A stretch of DNA of 64,000 bases from Ligula intestinalis. Lineage: Eukaryota; Platyhelminthes; Cestoda; Diphyllobothriidea; Diphyllobothriidae. The stretch spans positions 7,200,343 through 7,264,342 of the forward strand of contig JAYGXS010000007.1 in assembly GCA_036362985.1 (NCBI GenBank), given 5' to 3'. Positions 1 to 11,711 of this stretch are shown here, in pieces (position 1 is the first letter of the stretch; each line of letters opens with the position of its first letter). The notes under the pieces are model-generated. The model worked only from the letters and a program-made list of their open reading frames with translations. It was not told the origin of the DNA and ran no database searches. The position numbers and the translations under genes were made by a program.

Positions 1-1145
1 CCGACTCAACTTTTGCGATTTGTGATTTTATATAGCATAGTCAATATGACTAAACCAAAACCAATGTTTTATTTCTACTTCAACCCTGCCTTTAAAGGTG
101 AAATTTTCTTTAATTGCATAAGATAATGGCAGAAAGACAATTTTCGGTTGATGTTTACCAAAACATATACAGCTTGTCTTTTGATGAAATTGAATGTTGA
201 TCTTAATCATTATTTTCTAGCTCATGAAGGTTCATTAATTGATTGAAAAATATCATATTTTCTTAAGTCTGTTTTTGAATTCTGCATTTATGGCCACAGT
301 TTTATAGACTTTAGCTTTTATCAGCCCACAAGGTCATGCAAATCAGAATATGTTTGGGTTGATTAAATGGACTTGTTCTCTTTGTTGGTCGGCAGCACGA
401 ACAAAATTTACTTTCATGCAGATTATATGCAAATTTTAAATATCATATTTTTCTAAGAATAGTCATTCGCTTCTGTAAAAAAGTTCCTAATATTTAAAAC
501 GTTTTCTTATTTCGTAAGTTAACTAAGTCTTATTTTAACAAGCATGTCTTTAATCCTTTAAGCCACTTGCTTTTAATTGTTTATGCTATCTGCGGCAATT
601 GGCAAGACGAAATCCTGAACGATATGCTGCTTTTGGTGAAAATAGTTGGTTTAATTTAGTGAATCAACCATAAACTTAGTTTATTGGACGCATAATGAAC
701 ACATGGGCAAATTCAAATACAAATGCAAATTTGTGGCTACGCACAGAGTGTCTGTTGTTAGCATATACATAGAAAATTGATATTTTGAAATAAATTTACT
801 TTACGCTACACTTTTACATTTTGTAAATTTAAATGTGTACAATAATTAACGGTACTGCGTGCACTTCATCTAAAAATACAGTGTTCTGTGAACCGTGAAC
901 TTCATTAATTTAATTTGCTCAACGTTGGGACCTCCGTTAATGATTTGGAAAATGTTTATGCAGTTCATCCTGCAATTTTTACATCGCTTATGTCAACTGA
1001 TTGCGTTTATCCTTTTACATTCGTAAATTTTCGGTTTCTTGTCAGGCATTCCAATTTTGAATCTGATGAGCTAAGACCTGTGATGCGGTAAATCACTTTG
1101 AGACAAATGTTCGAATCCCAGGTGCAGATACAGAATAAGAAGGTG
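1..1145. other. AT-rich stretch without a recognised gene
   Basis: The only ORFs here are short (about 60-70 codons) and resemble no family I know. A B-box-like string lies near 1109-1119, but I could not build a tRNA around it. The stretch ends where the terminal repeat of the first Penelope-like element begins. Confidence 0.6.
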
Positions 1146-1182
1146 TAAGAAGGCGTTGCGATCACCGGAATAATACGTTTAC

Positions 1183-1225
1183 TTGTCTGAGCTTTTGGGC
1201 TCTTTTTAGAGTCCATCGTCAGAGA
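1183..1225 (-). ncRNA. Hammerhead-ribozyme-like motif in the 3' terminal repeat of PLE1
   Basis: On the minus strand a perfect CTGACGA core (1222-1216) is followed by a stem II with GG..CTCT pairing AGAG..CC. Next comes AAAAGCTCAG, where other copies read GAAACGTCAG. Downstream is the string GTAAACG...TTCCGGTGATCGC, shared with the terminal repeats near 27.9, 29.4 and 44.5 kb. The G12 equivalent is changed, so cleavage activity is unlikely. Hammerheads in PLE terminal repeats are known; the assignment here rests on motif and stem, not on folding software. Confidence 0.5.
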
Positions 1226-1314
1226 TTAAAGGCGTAAACGAAAGGCAAGCAAAATTTATGGGACGCAGGGGCCAATCAGCCGTTATGGGGGGTGGGAGGG
1301 GAGGGGGGCGACAG

Positions 1315-1850
1315 TCAACCAACAGTGCCATCCTTCCGGAGATGTCTGCGCAGCGCCATGTACGCCGGCGCCAGATCGATAAATTGATTGACCGAGTTCT
1401 CATCCGAGGCCCAGGCTTCAATCAATTCACGGCCTGTTTTGTTGCCAGCGTGTGCGATATCCCTCGCCACTGCGAAATTAAACTCGTGACCGGTCTCGTA
1501 GTTATGGGCTGCAACTTGCGATGATGCATCACCCAAAGGTACCGCTCGCTTATGTTCGCGTATGCGTGTGTACCAAGCATACTGCCTGTCTGTCCTGTGT
1601 AGTTTCGGGGACAATTTTTACATGATATGCGATAAACGACGCCTGACTGCTCACTGGGGTTTAAGCGGTCCTTGATTTGTATAATTCGGCTGTGCATGGT
1701 AGCGTTGGGACGGTGTGCAATTCAAATGCCTAGTCCAGCAGATATGCGCTCGGTCGCTTCCGATACATCCTTGATGTATGGCAGCACATGCCATATCGTA
1801 CGGGTTGGTCCTGGTTGGGTACTTGGAGGGCAAGCACGTAGGCATCAGCT
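1315..1850 (-). pseudogene. PLE1 connector and GIY-YIG endonuclease, frameshifted
   Basis: The minus-strand translation shows the connector (DMACAAIHQGCIGSDRAH, near 1800-1740). Then comes the endonuclease: GVVYRISCKNC with the C-x2-C pair typical of PLE nucleases, NYTGQTG (the YIG half), and after a frameshift near 1550-1600 TRIREH with the catalytic arginine. The metal-binding glutamate region is RELIEAW. The C-terminus ends at 1315 after FIDLAPAY. The nuclease would nick target DNA for retrotransposition. At least one frameshift and other stops make it a pseudogene. The same connector block recurs at 58.2 kb and 10.2 kb. Confidence 0.8.
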
Positions 1851-1879
1851 TATGAAAGCCATCAGATAGCTATTCCGCA

Positions 1880-3655
1880 TTAACTGGTCGCGGAGATGTC
1901 CAGCCTCACGTGTCTTTTATTCGGGATTACTGAAATGAGTCTGGATTCTCTTAAAGAGTGTTTTTATGCAGCTTCTTTTGAGGGCCACCGGATGGTTTCT
2001 GTGGAAATTGAGAAGCTGTGCTGTAATCATCATCTTTCTGTAGACCGTTGATTCAATTTTGCCGTTGGAAGTTCGCATGAGGAGTGCATCGAGGAACGGT
2101 AGCTGCTGATCCTTTTATTCTTCCCTCGTGAATTGTATTTCTGGGAGGATGGAGTTGAGAAGCTCATGGAAATTTTGTTGCATATTCCTTTTGACAATAA
2201 CAAAATTTTTCATGGAAAGGCATACTTTGGGAAATAAGTAAGTTCATTGAGTAAATTATCGACAGTGGATACCCAGTTCGTCGTCAGACTTGAGAGAAAT
2301 GTGAAAACAACAACATGCATTACAAAGTGCTCATGCAGTTATATAGGCAGGCTGGTGTGGTTGTTAATTGGGGGTTAAAATTTGCGTCACATCGTGATGG
2401 ACATAATTATCAGTCGCAATGCCGTAATGGCTAATGGACAACTGATATTTAAGTTAGTATGGGGTCAGTCCGCGTTATCCGGTGTGGACGTTCATTGCAG
2501 TTTATGTTGGCTGTTGGTCGAAGGCAATCTTGTCCAGATCTTGTAGAACCAATTCTGCTAAAGAACCTGCGATTTGAGAGCCCATTGGAGTTCCTTTGAT
2601 ATGCTTATATGTTTCTCCTGCAAAGGTGAAGTAGAATTGGCAGAATTCGAACAGTCTCATTAGGTGTTCAATTTTGAGCGAACTCTGGGTTTCGTCGTAC
2701 AGCTTGTCAACTTTCCTGCGTAAGACGTCTCGTGCCAAATCCGGTAAACTAGACGCGAATAGTGATGTCAGGTCAAAGGAAACCATCATTATGTCCGACT
2801 GAATCCTTCCGCCATGGATGTCTGCCAGGAATTGGGAGCCTGAACGAACTGAACTATCAGAGTTTTTTGGAGGAATTTTAGATTTTAAAACATCCATTTT
2901 GCCAAATTATAAGTGGGTCTGCCTTTTAGGGCAACAATTGGCCGCAATGGAACGTTCAGTTTAGGCACCTTTAGCAGGCCATAGAAGCAACCCAGGGCAG
3001 TGCTTGTAGCTTTCATTAAGCGCTGACCGTTTTCAGTGATCACATTTTGGCGTTTGGATTGGCCAATTAAATTATTCAACCGATGTGCTACTGCCTTTGC
3101 TTCTGAGTTGTTTGCTGGTCTGTAGAAATCTCTGTCATCAACTAGACTTTTAGCTTTCTCATTGTAGTTTGCACGGTTCAGTACGACAGTTGATCATCCT
3201 TTATTCACTGGCAGAATGATTATATGATCATCCGTTCGTAGTTCTTTAATGGCTCGTGACTCGCTTTTCTACACACATTGGACTTGACGGTGTGTCATCA
3301 GCTAGGAAGTGATGCATTCTCGAATGATGTGTTTCTCGTCGTCCGTTGTTTGACTTCTCACAAGCATGGCTTCTAGGGCTGCAATGCAATCGACAGGGTC
3401 AGCATCGGTGATAATAAAACAAGCTTCATGATGGTGCCATCGTTATTTTTGTTTCGTTAGATTCTTAAAGGATAGGTTGTGTATCAAGTTTGAGCTTCCC
3501 GTGTCCAAAGGTTGTACTTTATTCCGCTTCTGATCCAGGATTACTCGTTTTTTGGCTTCTCTGAAATGTGCCAGTGCAGCGGTTGTTTGAACAAGGGCTT
3601 CAGTAATGGGATCACCGGGAACCTGTGCACACTCTCTTTTCTTCTGCTCAATCAT
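1880..3655 (-). pseudogene. PLE1 reverse transcriptase, broken and interrupted
   Basis: Minus-strand blocks in order: an N-terminal helix-rich piece (3655-3443); the ILPVNKGWSTVVLNRANY block (near 3230-3170), diagnostic of PLE RTs; FYGLLKVPKLNVPLRPIVAL (near 2970-2920); SFDLTSLF (near 2780); and YFTFAGETYKHIKGTPMGSQIAG (2630-2570). After the insertion at about 2280-2500 the protein resumes with NFVIVKRNMQQNFHELLNS, then LPFLDALLMR, SCIKTLFKRIQTHF and the connector. The YxDD catalytic block should lie just before FVIVKR and is missing, replaced by the inserted repeat. Several stops and frameshifts occur elsewhere. Confidence 0.82.
2280..2500 (+). repeat. Short dispersed repeat inserted into the PLE1 RT (partner at 25.9 kb)
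   Basis: About 190-220 bp here align by eye with 25885-26105 in the same orientation. Shared strings include GTTATATAG near the start, TTTGCGTC, GGGGTCAG and ATCCGGTGT near the end. It encodes nothing recognisable. Its position replaces the reverse-transcriptase catalytic block, so it probably inserted after PLE1 did. Boundaries are good to about 20 bp. Confidence 0.6.
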
Positions 3656-3689
3656 AGCTTTGTATTTGTGAAGACGCCGGTGGCAGTCA

Positions 3690-3760
3690 TCGACCTAGAA
3701 GGAATCTGATAGGTCAGGCAAGTAAATTATGATTCCGGTGATCACAAATCACTTTGTTTA
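3690..3760 (+). repeat. Antisense 5' terminal repeat of PLE1 with a decayed hammerhead-like motif
   Basis: The plus strand shows GGTCAGGCAAGTAAATTA followed by ATTCCGGTGATCAC, matching the string downstream of the hammerhead core in other PLE terminal repeats. The core itself is degraded. It lies immediately 5' of the PLE1 coding segment and in the opposite orientation to the 3' copy at 1183-1225. Confidence 0.45.
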
Positions 3761-6550
3761 GGGTTTCGTAATAAGTGCGATTTGATTGCCATCTGAGAAA
3801 TGCAAACAAGATAAAAAAAAACGCTATTACCGCACAAGTCAACGAATCGTCCTCCGAGGGAAAATAAGAAATGTATCATGAGGGATTGTGCCTGTGTTGT
3901 TAGTTTTCGCTGTTTAAGTCGCAGCATATTTTAGAGGTAAACATGCATGCCTTGTTTTTCTTACACAAAATAAAAGAATATTGTAAGAGTATGGATACAG
4001 AGGAAATAATGCGCAGTTGAGTTTTACTCGTATGGCAGGCAAATGACAGCTACGTTCTTGGCTTTACCGTCCATCGCAGATTTCGTATTGTTATGAGACA
4101 GGCGTTGCATACAACCGAGGCAGGTCATTATGTTTTTGTAGCCAAGGGCGACATACGAAATGTGAACAATGTCTGAATACCGTAATTACCTGTTTTAATA
4201 TAATGTGCAAACACTTTCCAGACGTGGGCGAGTCATCATCCACCTACATCTCATAAAACATTCAAAATATACAAAACACTTCATGATTTTGAAGGTTTTT
4301 AACCTCAGAATATGAATAAATACTGGGGTTATCAGTGACAGTAGAGTTTCATTTCGGCGTTTGTGCTAATAGTGAGCACGCCAAATCTGCAGCTTGTGAA
4401 GTAAGCCGGAGGATTTTGCAATAATTTTGCCTTTTTATCAACAATATTCCAGATTGCTTTTAGTGTGGTAGACCCTTTATGTACACGTGGATTTAAAATT
4501 AGCTTATCAGTATAAACCGGCAGACCACAACATCTCTCTCTCGAGCTCATCAAAAAAAAGATCTTCAGGCCTTTGCCTAATGATGCTGCACATGGCGCCT
4601 CACCCATTCATGGCACAAATTTTCCGTAATTGTTGTTGGCGACGATCATTAGCCTGAAGTAAGCAAAGAAGGTCACGATCTACATGTGCCAGGAGTTATT
4701 AAGGATCTGGGCATATCCTATTCTTATAGTTTCAATTTGTCAAATCACTGTGCCCTGTTAATCTAAGGAGCATGCCAAACTATCGGATTTATTCTTAGAA
4801 TTTTTAAGACCATAAAGGTTAGAACTGACCATTATGATATATACGTAAGACCTAGTCTTGAATACTGTTCGCCTCTATTCAATCTTCCGCAAATTATTTA
4901 AATTGTGTAAATAGAATCGGCCCAGGACTTTTCGTAAAAAGATTTTTCACTTCAGGACACCGCAACTTAGCCTACCAACAGCAGTGTAAACTAACCTAAC
5001 TTGATCCCATGTGGCTTTGTAGATAACAGAAGGCTCTATGTTTACTGTTTGAACTTTTGAATGGCTGTTCCTATAATCCCGCCGGTACCAAAAGCCATCT
5101 CAAGCACTCTCGGCGTGCCAGTCATTCAAATGTTTTTTTTATTTCTTCCTATAGCACACACTGTTAGTTACGTCAATTCTTTTCAGTAAACGCGAGAACA
5201 ATATACCCTTGTTTAAGAGATATATTACTAGTTTTCTACATTTCGGACAACTTTCACGATTTTTGAGAACTGACTTGGTGGAATCTCTTTTTCATTTTGA
5301 TGGCGTTCGTGGACTTTGAACCCTGTCAGGCCTCATGCTGAATATAATGGTGCCCACAATTAACTTACGGTTCAGCTGACAGCGAGCAACCTGTTGTCGA
5401 CAAACACGGAAGGAAGGCTGAGAACGCAGTGCTTCTGTGTCAACCCTCCCCATCCCAAACAAATGTCTCTAAACGATTAACAGTTTTTTCTGCTACACTG
5501 TCAAGTCAATGTATAAGTGTACATACCTTTCGTTAGAATCGTGCCTTTGAAGTCACGTTTTTTGTCACTTAAAACAAACACCCTATTTCGCCCACTATTG
5601 ACAAAACAAACAATAAAAACAAAACCAATACCGTCTGCAAAAAAGGGAGGTTTGGTTAATGTTTTTTTCTGATTTCCAGGTTTTATAATGCGCCCAATAA
5701 GTGTTTAATCAATTACCATATTTCTTTTTAATTGCCTATATAATGGCGAAATGAATATACAGTCCTGAGAGTCCTGCAAACACCTTTCATGCGAAAATTT
5801 ACATTGGTAGCCTAGCTTATATCTGGACATGTTATTTTGATCAACTAAGTAGATTTAATGCTAACAAGGGATTTCGTTTGAAAAACTGCCCATTAAGTTA
5901 AAGTTACTGGGGGTTATTGGTTCTCATTTTGGCTTAAATTATGAGTAAGTTTGTATTAAAGGATTTCCATATGCTATAAGGAAATATAAAACCAAATTTT
6001 CTTCTTATATACATTGTGCTTTTGAATAATTCCATAATTAGTTAGAAAGGTGCAATAATAGTCCTTTTCAGAACTGAAACATTTTGTGCGAAGTTTATCA
6101 AATGGAACTAGAGCGAACTTTAAGGAATTGCATTTATTCTCAGGAACAATCAGCAACAGAAGTTTACAAAATTATATAAAGCTATTCTGTGAAGTCTTTT
6201 TGCAAACAATGCAGCAACAAAAGATTTTTGGTAGAACATTTTTTTCTACCGCAAAGCTGGCATTGCGCTTCAAAAAAATGCTCAATATGTTACGGTGAAG
6301 ACAACCTAAAGAAGGCCTCATTGAATGTAAATTGTGTAGAAATACGTTTTTTTGTAAACAATGCGTTTCGATCAAGCGGAACAGACAGAAGAATAATAAT
6401 TATTCCAAATAATGTTCATAAATGAAACCTGTTTTTTTCATTTACATGCTTATTACGGATAGTGCAATTAATCCTCTAAAGCGAAAAATAATCCGTTATA
6501 AAAAATGTATGTTTTTTCATCTTCAGTCCGATTTAATCGTTTATCAGAAG
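3761..6550. other. AT-rich DNA without a recognised gene
   Basis: Only ORFs of 60-90 codons without known motifs occur. Nothing similar to the other repeats of the window was noticed. Confidence 0.55.
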
Positions 6551-6554
6551 AAAG

Positions 6555-6650
6555 GGGGCGGTCACCGGGAGAGGTTTATTAAAAGTCTGGCGTTTCGGGT
6601 AGTCGTATCGTCCACCCATCTCCAGAGAATGGATACTCTGGCTGAAAATT
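6555..6650 (-). ncRNA. Isolated PLE terminal-repeat fragment with hammerhead-like core
   Basis: On the minus strand CTGGAGA (6625-6619) is followed by TGGGT, a 13-nt loop, ACCC and then GAAACGCCAGAC. This gives a 4-bp stem II and an intact GAAAC box, with A6 of the CTGANGA core changed to G. Downstream AATAAACC and CCCGGTGACCGCC match the PLE terminal repeats. No PLE coding sequence adjoins it, so it is a solo terminal repeat or a truncated copy. Confidence 0.5.
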
Positions 6651-7965
6651 CTCGTATTTATGCCGTCCTTTCTTGCGCGTGTCCGTTCGACCAATCACAT
6701 TTGAGCCCCTCTGTGTGTTTCTGGCCGCGTCCTTGGCCTACCTGTCATTCGGTCTCCTGCCTGTCACCGAGTCGTCCTTTGTGCCCCCATGACTGGTGCT
6801 CAGGATAAGAGAACCTATTATGGAAGGTTTTTATATTAATCATAGGCATAAAAATATGCAGGGTGTCTAGCAAACGTGTTGTATGCTCGATAATGTGGTT
6901 TGCTGTTTTTAAAGCATTTCTTTATTTGTCGTACATGGCCATTTGCATATGAAATAACATCCAAAAGCTCGTGTTTTTCGGTACCTGCTGTTTAGTGATA
7001 TCTTATTTGAAAGGTTTTAAAGTAAACGTCAAAAAATAAACACATTTTATCAACTTTTCAAAGAAGACACAGAAATCGAGCCAAATGAAGAGATAATTTA
7101 TTCTGCGATATTCAGTAACAAGTTATCAACCCATTGCCGTATGTATAGCATAATGTGACTCAAGGTTAGTTATTTTTTAATCAAGACAGTGTTTCCTTCA
7201 AGTTTTACACCAACAGTATATTTAAATTTATTTTTTTTCTAATTTATAGCTATTGTTAACGTCTCTACAAACTGGGAATTATCGAAGCAAATTTTATTTT
7301 TCTTAACAAACACTTAGTATTTGTTAAAGTTCTTTTAAATACTTAATAATCCTAGTACTGCTCATTATTATTTACAAGTTTTCGTTATTATATGCTCGCG
7401 GGTATGGGAGAAATTATCAATTAATAACAAACTAAGGCACGTTGCTTGCAGTACTTGCAATGCTGTAGGATCACAAATAAGCATATTATGAAAGTAAACC
7501 AGCACCTAATTTACCGCTAATAAGTGTATCTGCTACATTTTAAATAAGGAAAATATAATCCATGAATATCGTTTCAGTAGGCGTCCGGCGTTGATAATTT
7601 GCTTTAAATATAAGCCCATCTGGAACTCAATTTTACGCAGCGCGTTCCGACTGGGAATTCAGTTATTTTTTGCTTTCGTGGAAGGTTTTGTTTGTTGGAT
7701 AATATAATGCAGTATTCAGATATTCAGTTAACTAACTCACAAAATATTCCACCTTTAGCAGTTAGACAGCAACTTGAATAATTTGAGAATAAATAGTCAA
7801 CATGGTGAAATAAAAATAGTTTGTCTGGCTACAAATAAACAGATAGTTGACAAATGAGCGTGTTTGGCGGTCCTGCTTATGCTTGACATGCTAGAAAAAT
7901 TGCCACCGTGTCTGCAATATTGTGATTATTTTGTGGAATATAATAAGGTACATTAAGAAACAAAC
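6651..7965. other. AT-rich DNA, nothing recognised
   Basis: No ORF above about 60 codons and no repeat with a clear partner, apart from a short string at 7438-7466 (TTGCTTGCAGTACTTGC) resembling the inverted repeat arms at 7.97 and 8.84 kb. Confidence 0.5.
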
Positions 7966-7967
7966 AT

Positions 7968-8962
7968 TCAGTATGGCGGGTGCTACAAGCAACATTCCGC
8001 AATTTGAAAAAGACCAGCTATCACTCGCAAATTAACACTTAGTACGGTTTCAGTACTTTTTACCATGAATTCCAATCTTAATTCTTTTCAGTCATGCTAG
8101 GATTCCAACCCTGTGATGAACTTCTTTCCGACCACTGCGGAAAAATTTACTCTGTAAAAAAAATGACTACTTTAATATTATGTATTGTATCATTGATATT
8201 GTCTGCCTTTGAACATTCATGCATGAACATTGCATGCACGAAAAAATCCCTTCTTGTAATTTTTGATAAAAAATTATGCACTATTTAATTTTTTTAGGTT
8301 AATGTTTTCTTTGGTTTTAAACAAGTTTCTAAATTGCAGAAATATTTTGAAACCTACCGACCACTAGAACTGAATTCAAATTTTACAAACTAAATGCTGT
8401 GTTCATCCTGTTAAAGGAAAAGTACGTTCTGGCCCATTGTTTAAGGAAGTGGTTATAAAGCTCTCATATAATTTTGCAAAAGACAGATCATGCTGTATAT
8501 ATCAGGGGCAGCATTACTAAATTCATGGATACGATGTTTTATGCATGAACACGCACAGTCTTAAAAAACTCAAAATTTTAATGACTTTTTTTAAACTAAA
8601 GAAGACACTTCCTTTAAGAATAAAATTGAAAAAGTCTAAATTTGCTATTAACGGAGTACAAGAGCGGATTTTGTCGAGCATTCTTTCCATAAAAATATTT
8701 GAATCTATTTAAGCAGTCAAAATCAATGATAAAAATGCATACTATTTAAGTAGCCATTTTTGGCAGAATATTTTTTTCGCGCTGGTCAGAAGGAAGCCCA
8801 TCACCGAGTAGGCATCGTAGCGTGACTAAAAAAATTGAAATTTGACTGCATGATAAAGAGTACTGCAATCACATTCAATGATATTTTGCGACTGACTAAC
8901 GGTCTTCTTTTAAATCGCGGAATGTTGCTTGTAGCACTTGCCATGCTGAGGTTCTAAATGTG
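7968..8962. repeat. Pair of inverted repeat arms (7968-8090 and 8840-8962)
   Basis: The plus strand at 7979-8005 (GGGTGCTACAAGCAACATTC) matches the reverse complement of 8922-8948. The similarity continues inward for roughly 120 bp, with CAGTACT...CATGAA near the inner end of each arm. The ~750 bp between the arms includes a segment shared with 47.5-48.0 kb. This could be a decayed inverted-repeat transposon or two head-to-head copies of one repeat. No transposase is seen. Confidence 0.45.
8360..8820 (+). repeat. Dispersed repeat, copy 1 (partner 47510-47960)
   Basis: Aligned by eye with 47510-47960 in the same orientation. Shared strings are TTTACAAACT, AAAGTACGT, AGCATT(A)C/GC and TTTAAGAATAAAAT followed by ATTTGCTA. 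The copies are strongly diverged, with indels. No coding potential is recognised. Confidence 0.5.
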
Positions 8963-9840
8963 GAAAAATAAAATTATACAGCGTTCAAATATTAAATGGC
9001 AGGCGATGTGACCTCATGGTTTTAGGAAATTAAATTCCTTGCGATGGATGAGTTGTAACTGACTAACCACGAGCAAAATTTTCAGATAGATATGTAAACG
9101 AATAAACATTAGTTTCGTTACGGTAAATGACTTCTACTGAATACAGTTAATCGTCATTTTACCTTTTTTAATTTAAAGGGTCTCAATAACGACGGTGTTT
9201 GTTTTTTAAACTGGTATGCATTGTATTGCAGTACATTACATGCAACAAGGGTTTATAAGTGTGTCTCGCGCAACACCTGTGTATTTAAATGCGTTGCTAT
9301 AACTCAGCTTCGTTAGATTTTTTTCCCTAAACAACGCGATAACTTTTACAGTACTTGATAAAACAGATCAATCAAACCAAAAACGTATATTTGCAGCATG
9401 CAAATATTCCAACAAAGAACAAAAACTATTTTAATATTTTTCGCACCGTTTAGCGAAACCACCTATGTAAATTAAGTTTTGCGGTTGTCTGATAAAATAC
9501 CAATTGAGTGTACCAGTTTTAAGTATTCGTTAGCTTTTCTGTCAAACGCCATTTCCATTAATTACAACGGTTGTTCACTTATAATTATCTCTTTGCCTTC
9601 TCCAATTACGCAGCTCGTGTTGCATTCTGGATATTTACTTAAATGAGTAAACGACAATACTATTCGGGCACATTGCGAATTGGTTTATTATTCTAAGCTG
9701 CATTTTATCTTCAAAAGTGGCAGCATCAGTAAAATTAAAAAATGTTATGGGGCGCATTCCAGTTAATAATCAAAAATGCAGGTAACTGCGTAGAGTTCTG
9801 TATGTGTGCGCTATATCAATACATTGACTAATTGCCTTTC
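8963..9840. other. AT-rich DNA, nothing recognised
   Basis: No ORF or repeat with a clear partner was found between the inverted arm and the next PLE remnant. Confidence 0.5.
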
Positions 9841-9849
9841 CATCCGAGG

Positions 9850-10500
9850 ATCAGGCTTTAATTCATCTTCGGCTCAGGCTGTTTCTGAAGAAGTTATTAA
9901 ATTGGTGCCCGTACAGCTAGGATCACTGCATGTTTCATAAGCGTCGATAAGAATTTGAAATAATTTATCGGCAATCCCACTTATGTTTATATGTACATGA
10001 AGTGGGTTGCGTCGAGTCTCACGTCTGCAGTCAGTACAAGTACAAGTTAGACATATGATGCGATAAAGCACCCCAGATTGCTCTTTTAGTCTTTCTTTCG
10101 TATTTATAATCCCGCTGCGCATAGTACCTTTTGGTTGATGTTCAGATCTAAACCGAGTCTGACAACGATGGCCTCACGCACTTCGGCGCATTCCCTGATG
10201 AATGACAGATCCTGTCATATCCTCGGCGGTGTTTTGGCGTGGAACCTACGAGGACGAAAGCGTGGTATTTAACTTAAATCACGAATTCGGACACCTATCA
10301 CAAACAAAAAAGTCACACATAAGTCATCGTTCACATAGAGCTTCCTTTGGGTTACTGTAATGACGCTGAATACGCTTGAAGAGCATATTTGCACAAGTTC
10401 GTTTGTTACCCACCTGATACTTCCATTGGAGTCTAAGAAGTCTGCATCGTGTTCGTTGCCTTCCTCCATCGTTTTGGCTCTGACGTAAAGTGATTTGCGA
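9850..10500 (-). pseudogene. PLE2 remnant: RT C-terminus, connector and start of the GIY-YIG endonuclease
   Basis: Minus-strand translation gives a block like the RT C-terminus (MEEGNEHDADFLD...GSI, near 10469-10400), then the connector AEDMTGSVIHQG (near 10225-10190), then SEHQPKGTMRSGIINTKERL and SGVLYRIICLTC with the paired cysteines of the PLE nuclease. The YIG half is decayed. Stops and frameshifts separate the blocks. The connector matches PLE1 and PLE8, which supports the call despite the heavy decay. Confidence 0.6.
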
Positions 10501-11280
10501 GTTTACCCCCGGATTTGCATCACTGCTTGGCTTTTAGACCTTACGCTGTCTACTTTTGACGACGAAATCCTGCAAAAGTACTGAATCTCAGAATAATCAA
10601 GAAAGTAGTCTGATTTTGGAACAGTCTTCTCTGTTAGTCATGCTAACTCCTGGAATGCAGACCTGCTAGTCTGTTTTTTTAATTTAATCAATTTTCCAAT
10701 TTCTTCTATCATAAACATTAAATGGACGTGAATTCTAATTTCTGAAAAAAAAGTTTTGTGAGAACGCAGGACGCAAACGCATGAGCATTTATGTAAATCA
10801 ACGCAGCACACGTATCCGCAAAGATTTCTTGCAAACGGCTGAGCAAAAGGGCTGATGACTTTATTACTAGTGGGACTTGAAAAAGGCTAGTGCTGAGCTG
10901 ACTTAGGGCTGAATTAAGGGATTTATTATTTTAATAGAAAATGGTAAATTATTTTCGATGCTTAAAAAATTAGTGGGAAGATGACTAATAATGTCATTTC
11001 TTTTATAGACTACGGTATTGTCCAATAAACAAAATATGTTTTTTATAAAACTTAATAGGTGGATTGCGCTTTCTCTAAGAAGCTTCGTGAATGGCTATCT
11101 GGAAAAGTAAATACTCAGCTGAGAGGTCTTATGTGCAGCTTCCAAATTCAAATTGTGATGTCTTATGAAAGCATGTAATGATGCATGACCACTGTTATTG
11201 CGACGGATCTCTCACGATAATGTGAGAATGGCCGAACATTGCTTCGTCGATTTTTCGTCGTTTAAAGTATCCAGTGAGCA
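10501..11280. other. Intergenic DNA, nothing recognised
   Basis: Only very short ORFs. No repeat partner was noticed. Confidence 0.45.
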
Positions 11281-11605
11281 TCAGGAGATTTACGGTTCAT
11301 ATGATGCATTTTCACGCACCTTGTGTGAGTTTATTGAGTCGTCTAATTGCAGTGTTTGACATTTGTGCGGTTTGAATGTCCCATCGTCTACGAGGTCAGT
11401 GACCCTCACTTGGTGGTTGCCGTGTGTTGCTTGAGGGACGCACGCTCTTTTTACTTGACAATTTGAAATACCCATGGCAAAATTTTGCATTCGTGGTGTG
11501 ATTTGCACTGTGTAATTCAGCATTGAAAAGGCACTTGTCCAAGTCACATTCATTTTTTAAAAGGCTCACGTGTTTAGCATATATCTTTAAGATGAATGTT
11601 TTTGA

Positions 11606-11711
11606 GAAGAAGAAGACTTGATCGCTGGAACGTTCGATATCCATCGTGGATGTCGAAACGTCAGGCGCAATAAACATATTGTCCCAGCGATTGAGTCTTC
11701 TTCTTCTTCTC
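11606..11711. repeat. Palindrome: head-to-head terminal repeats with hammerhead-like 3' halves
   Basis: The outer arms GAAGAAGACTTGATCGCTGG (left) and CCAGCGATTGAGTCTTCTTC (right) are near-perfect inverted complements. Inside them TTCGATATCC pairs with GGATGTCGAA, and the right arm reads GGATGTCGAAACGTCAGGC, the 3' half of the hammerhead motif seen intact at 56.76 kb. The flank (CAATTGCTTCCTGGGAC) also occurs near 49.9 and 56.8 kb. So two copies of one terminal sequence are joined head to head. The CTGATGA half is lost in both. Confidence 0.6.

Larger units (their letters stand above)
1150..3760 (-). mobile_element. Penelope-like element 1 (PLE1), degenerate, with inverted terminal repeats
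   Basis: Read on the minus strand, this stretch has the PLE order: N-terminal segment (3655-3443), reverse transcriptase (about 3440-1880), connector, then GIY-YIG endonuclease (about 1697-1315). The ends carry related hammerhead-like terminal repeats in opposite orientation: 1183-1225 on the minus strand (sense, 3' side) and about 3690-3755 on the plus strand (antisense, 5' side). PLEs reverse-transcribe with an RT related to telomerase and a GIY-YIG nuclease; that is family knowledge. The copy is dead: several frameshifts and stops, and an unrelated repeat interrupts the RT active-site region at about 2280-2500. The outer limits are approximate. Confidence 0.8.

Noticed and set aside
1058..1125. 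tRNA gene suggested by a B-box-like GTTCGAATCCC
   Set aside because: No A-box at proper spacing and no acceptor stem.
6422..6808. 128-codon plus-strand ORF
   Set aside because: It crosses a PLE terminal repeat on the opposite strand and has no protein motif.
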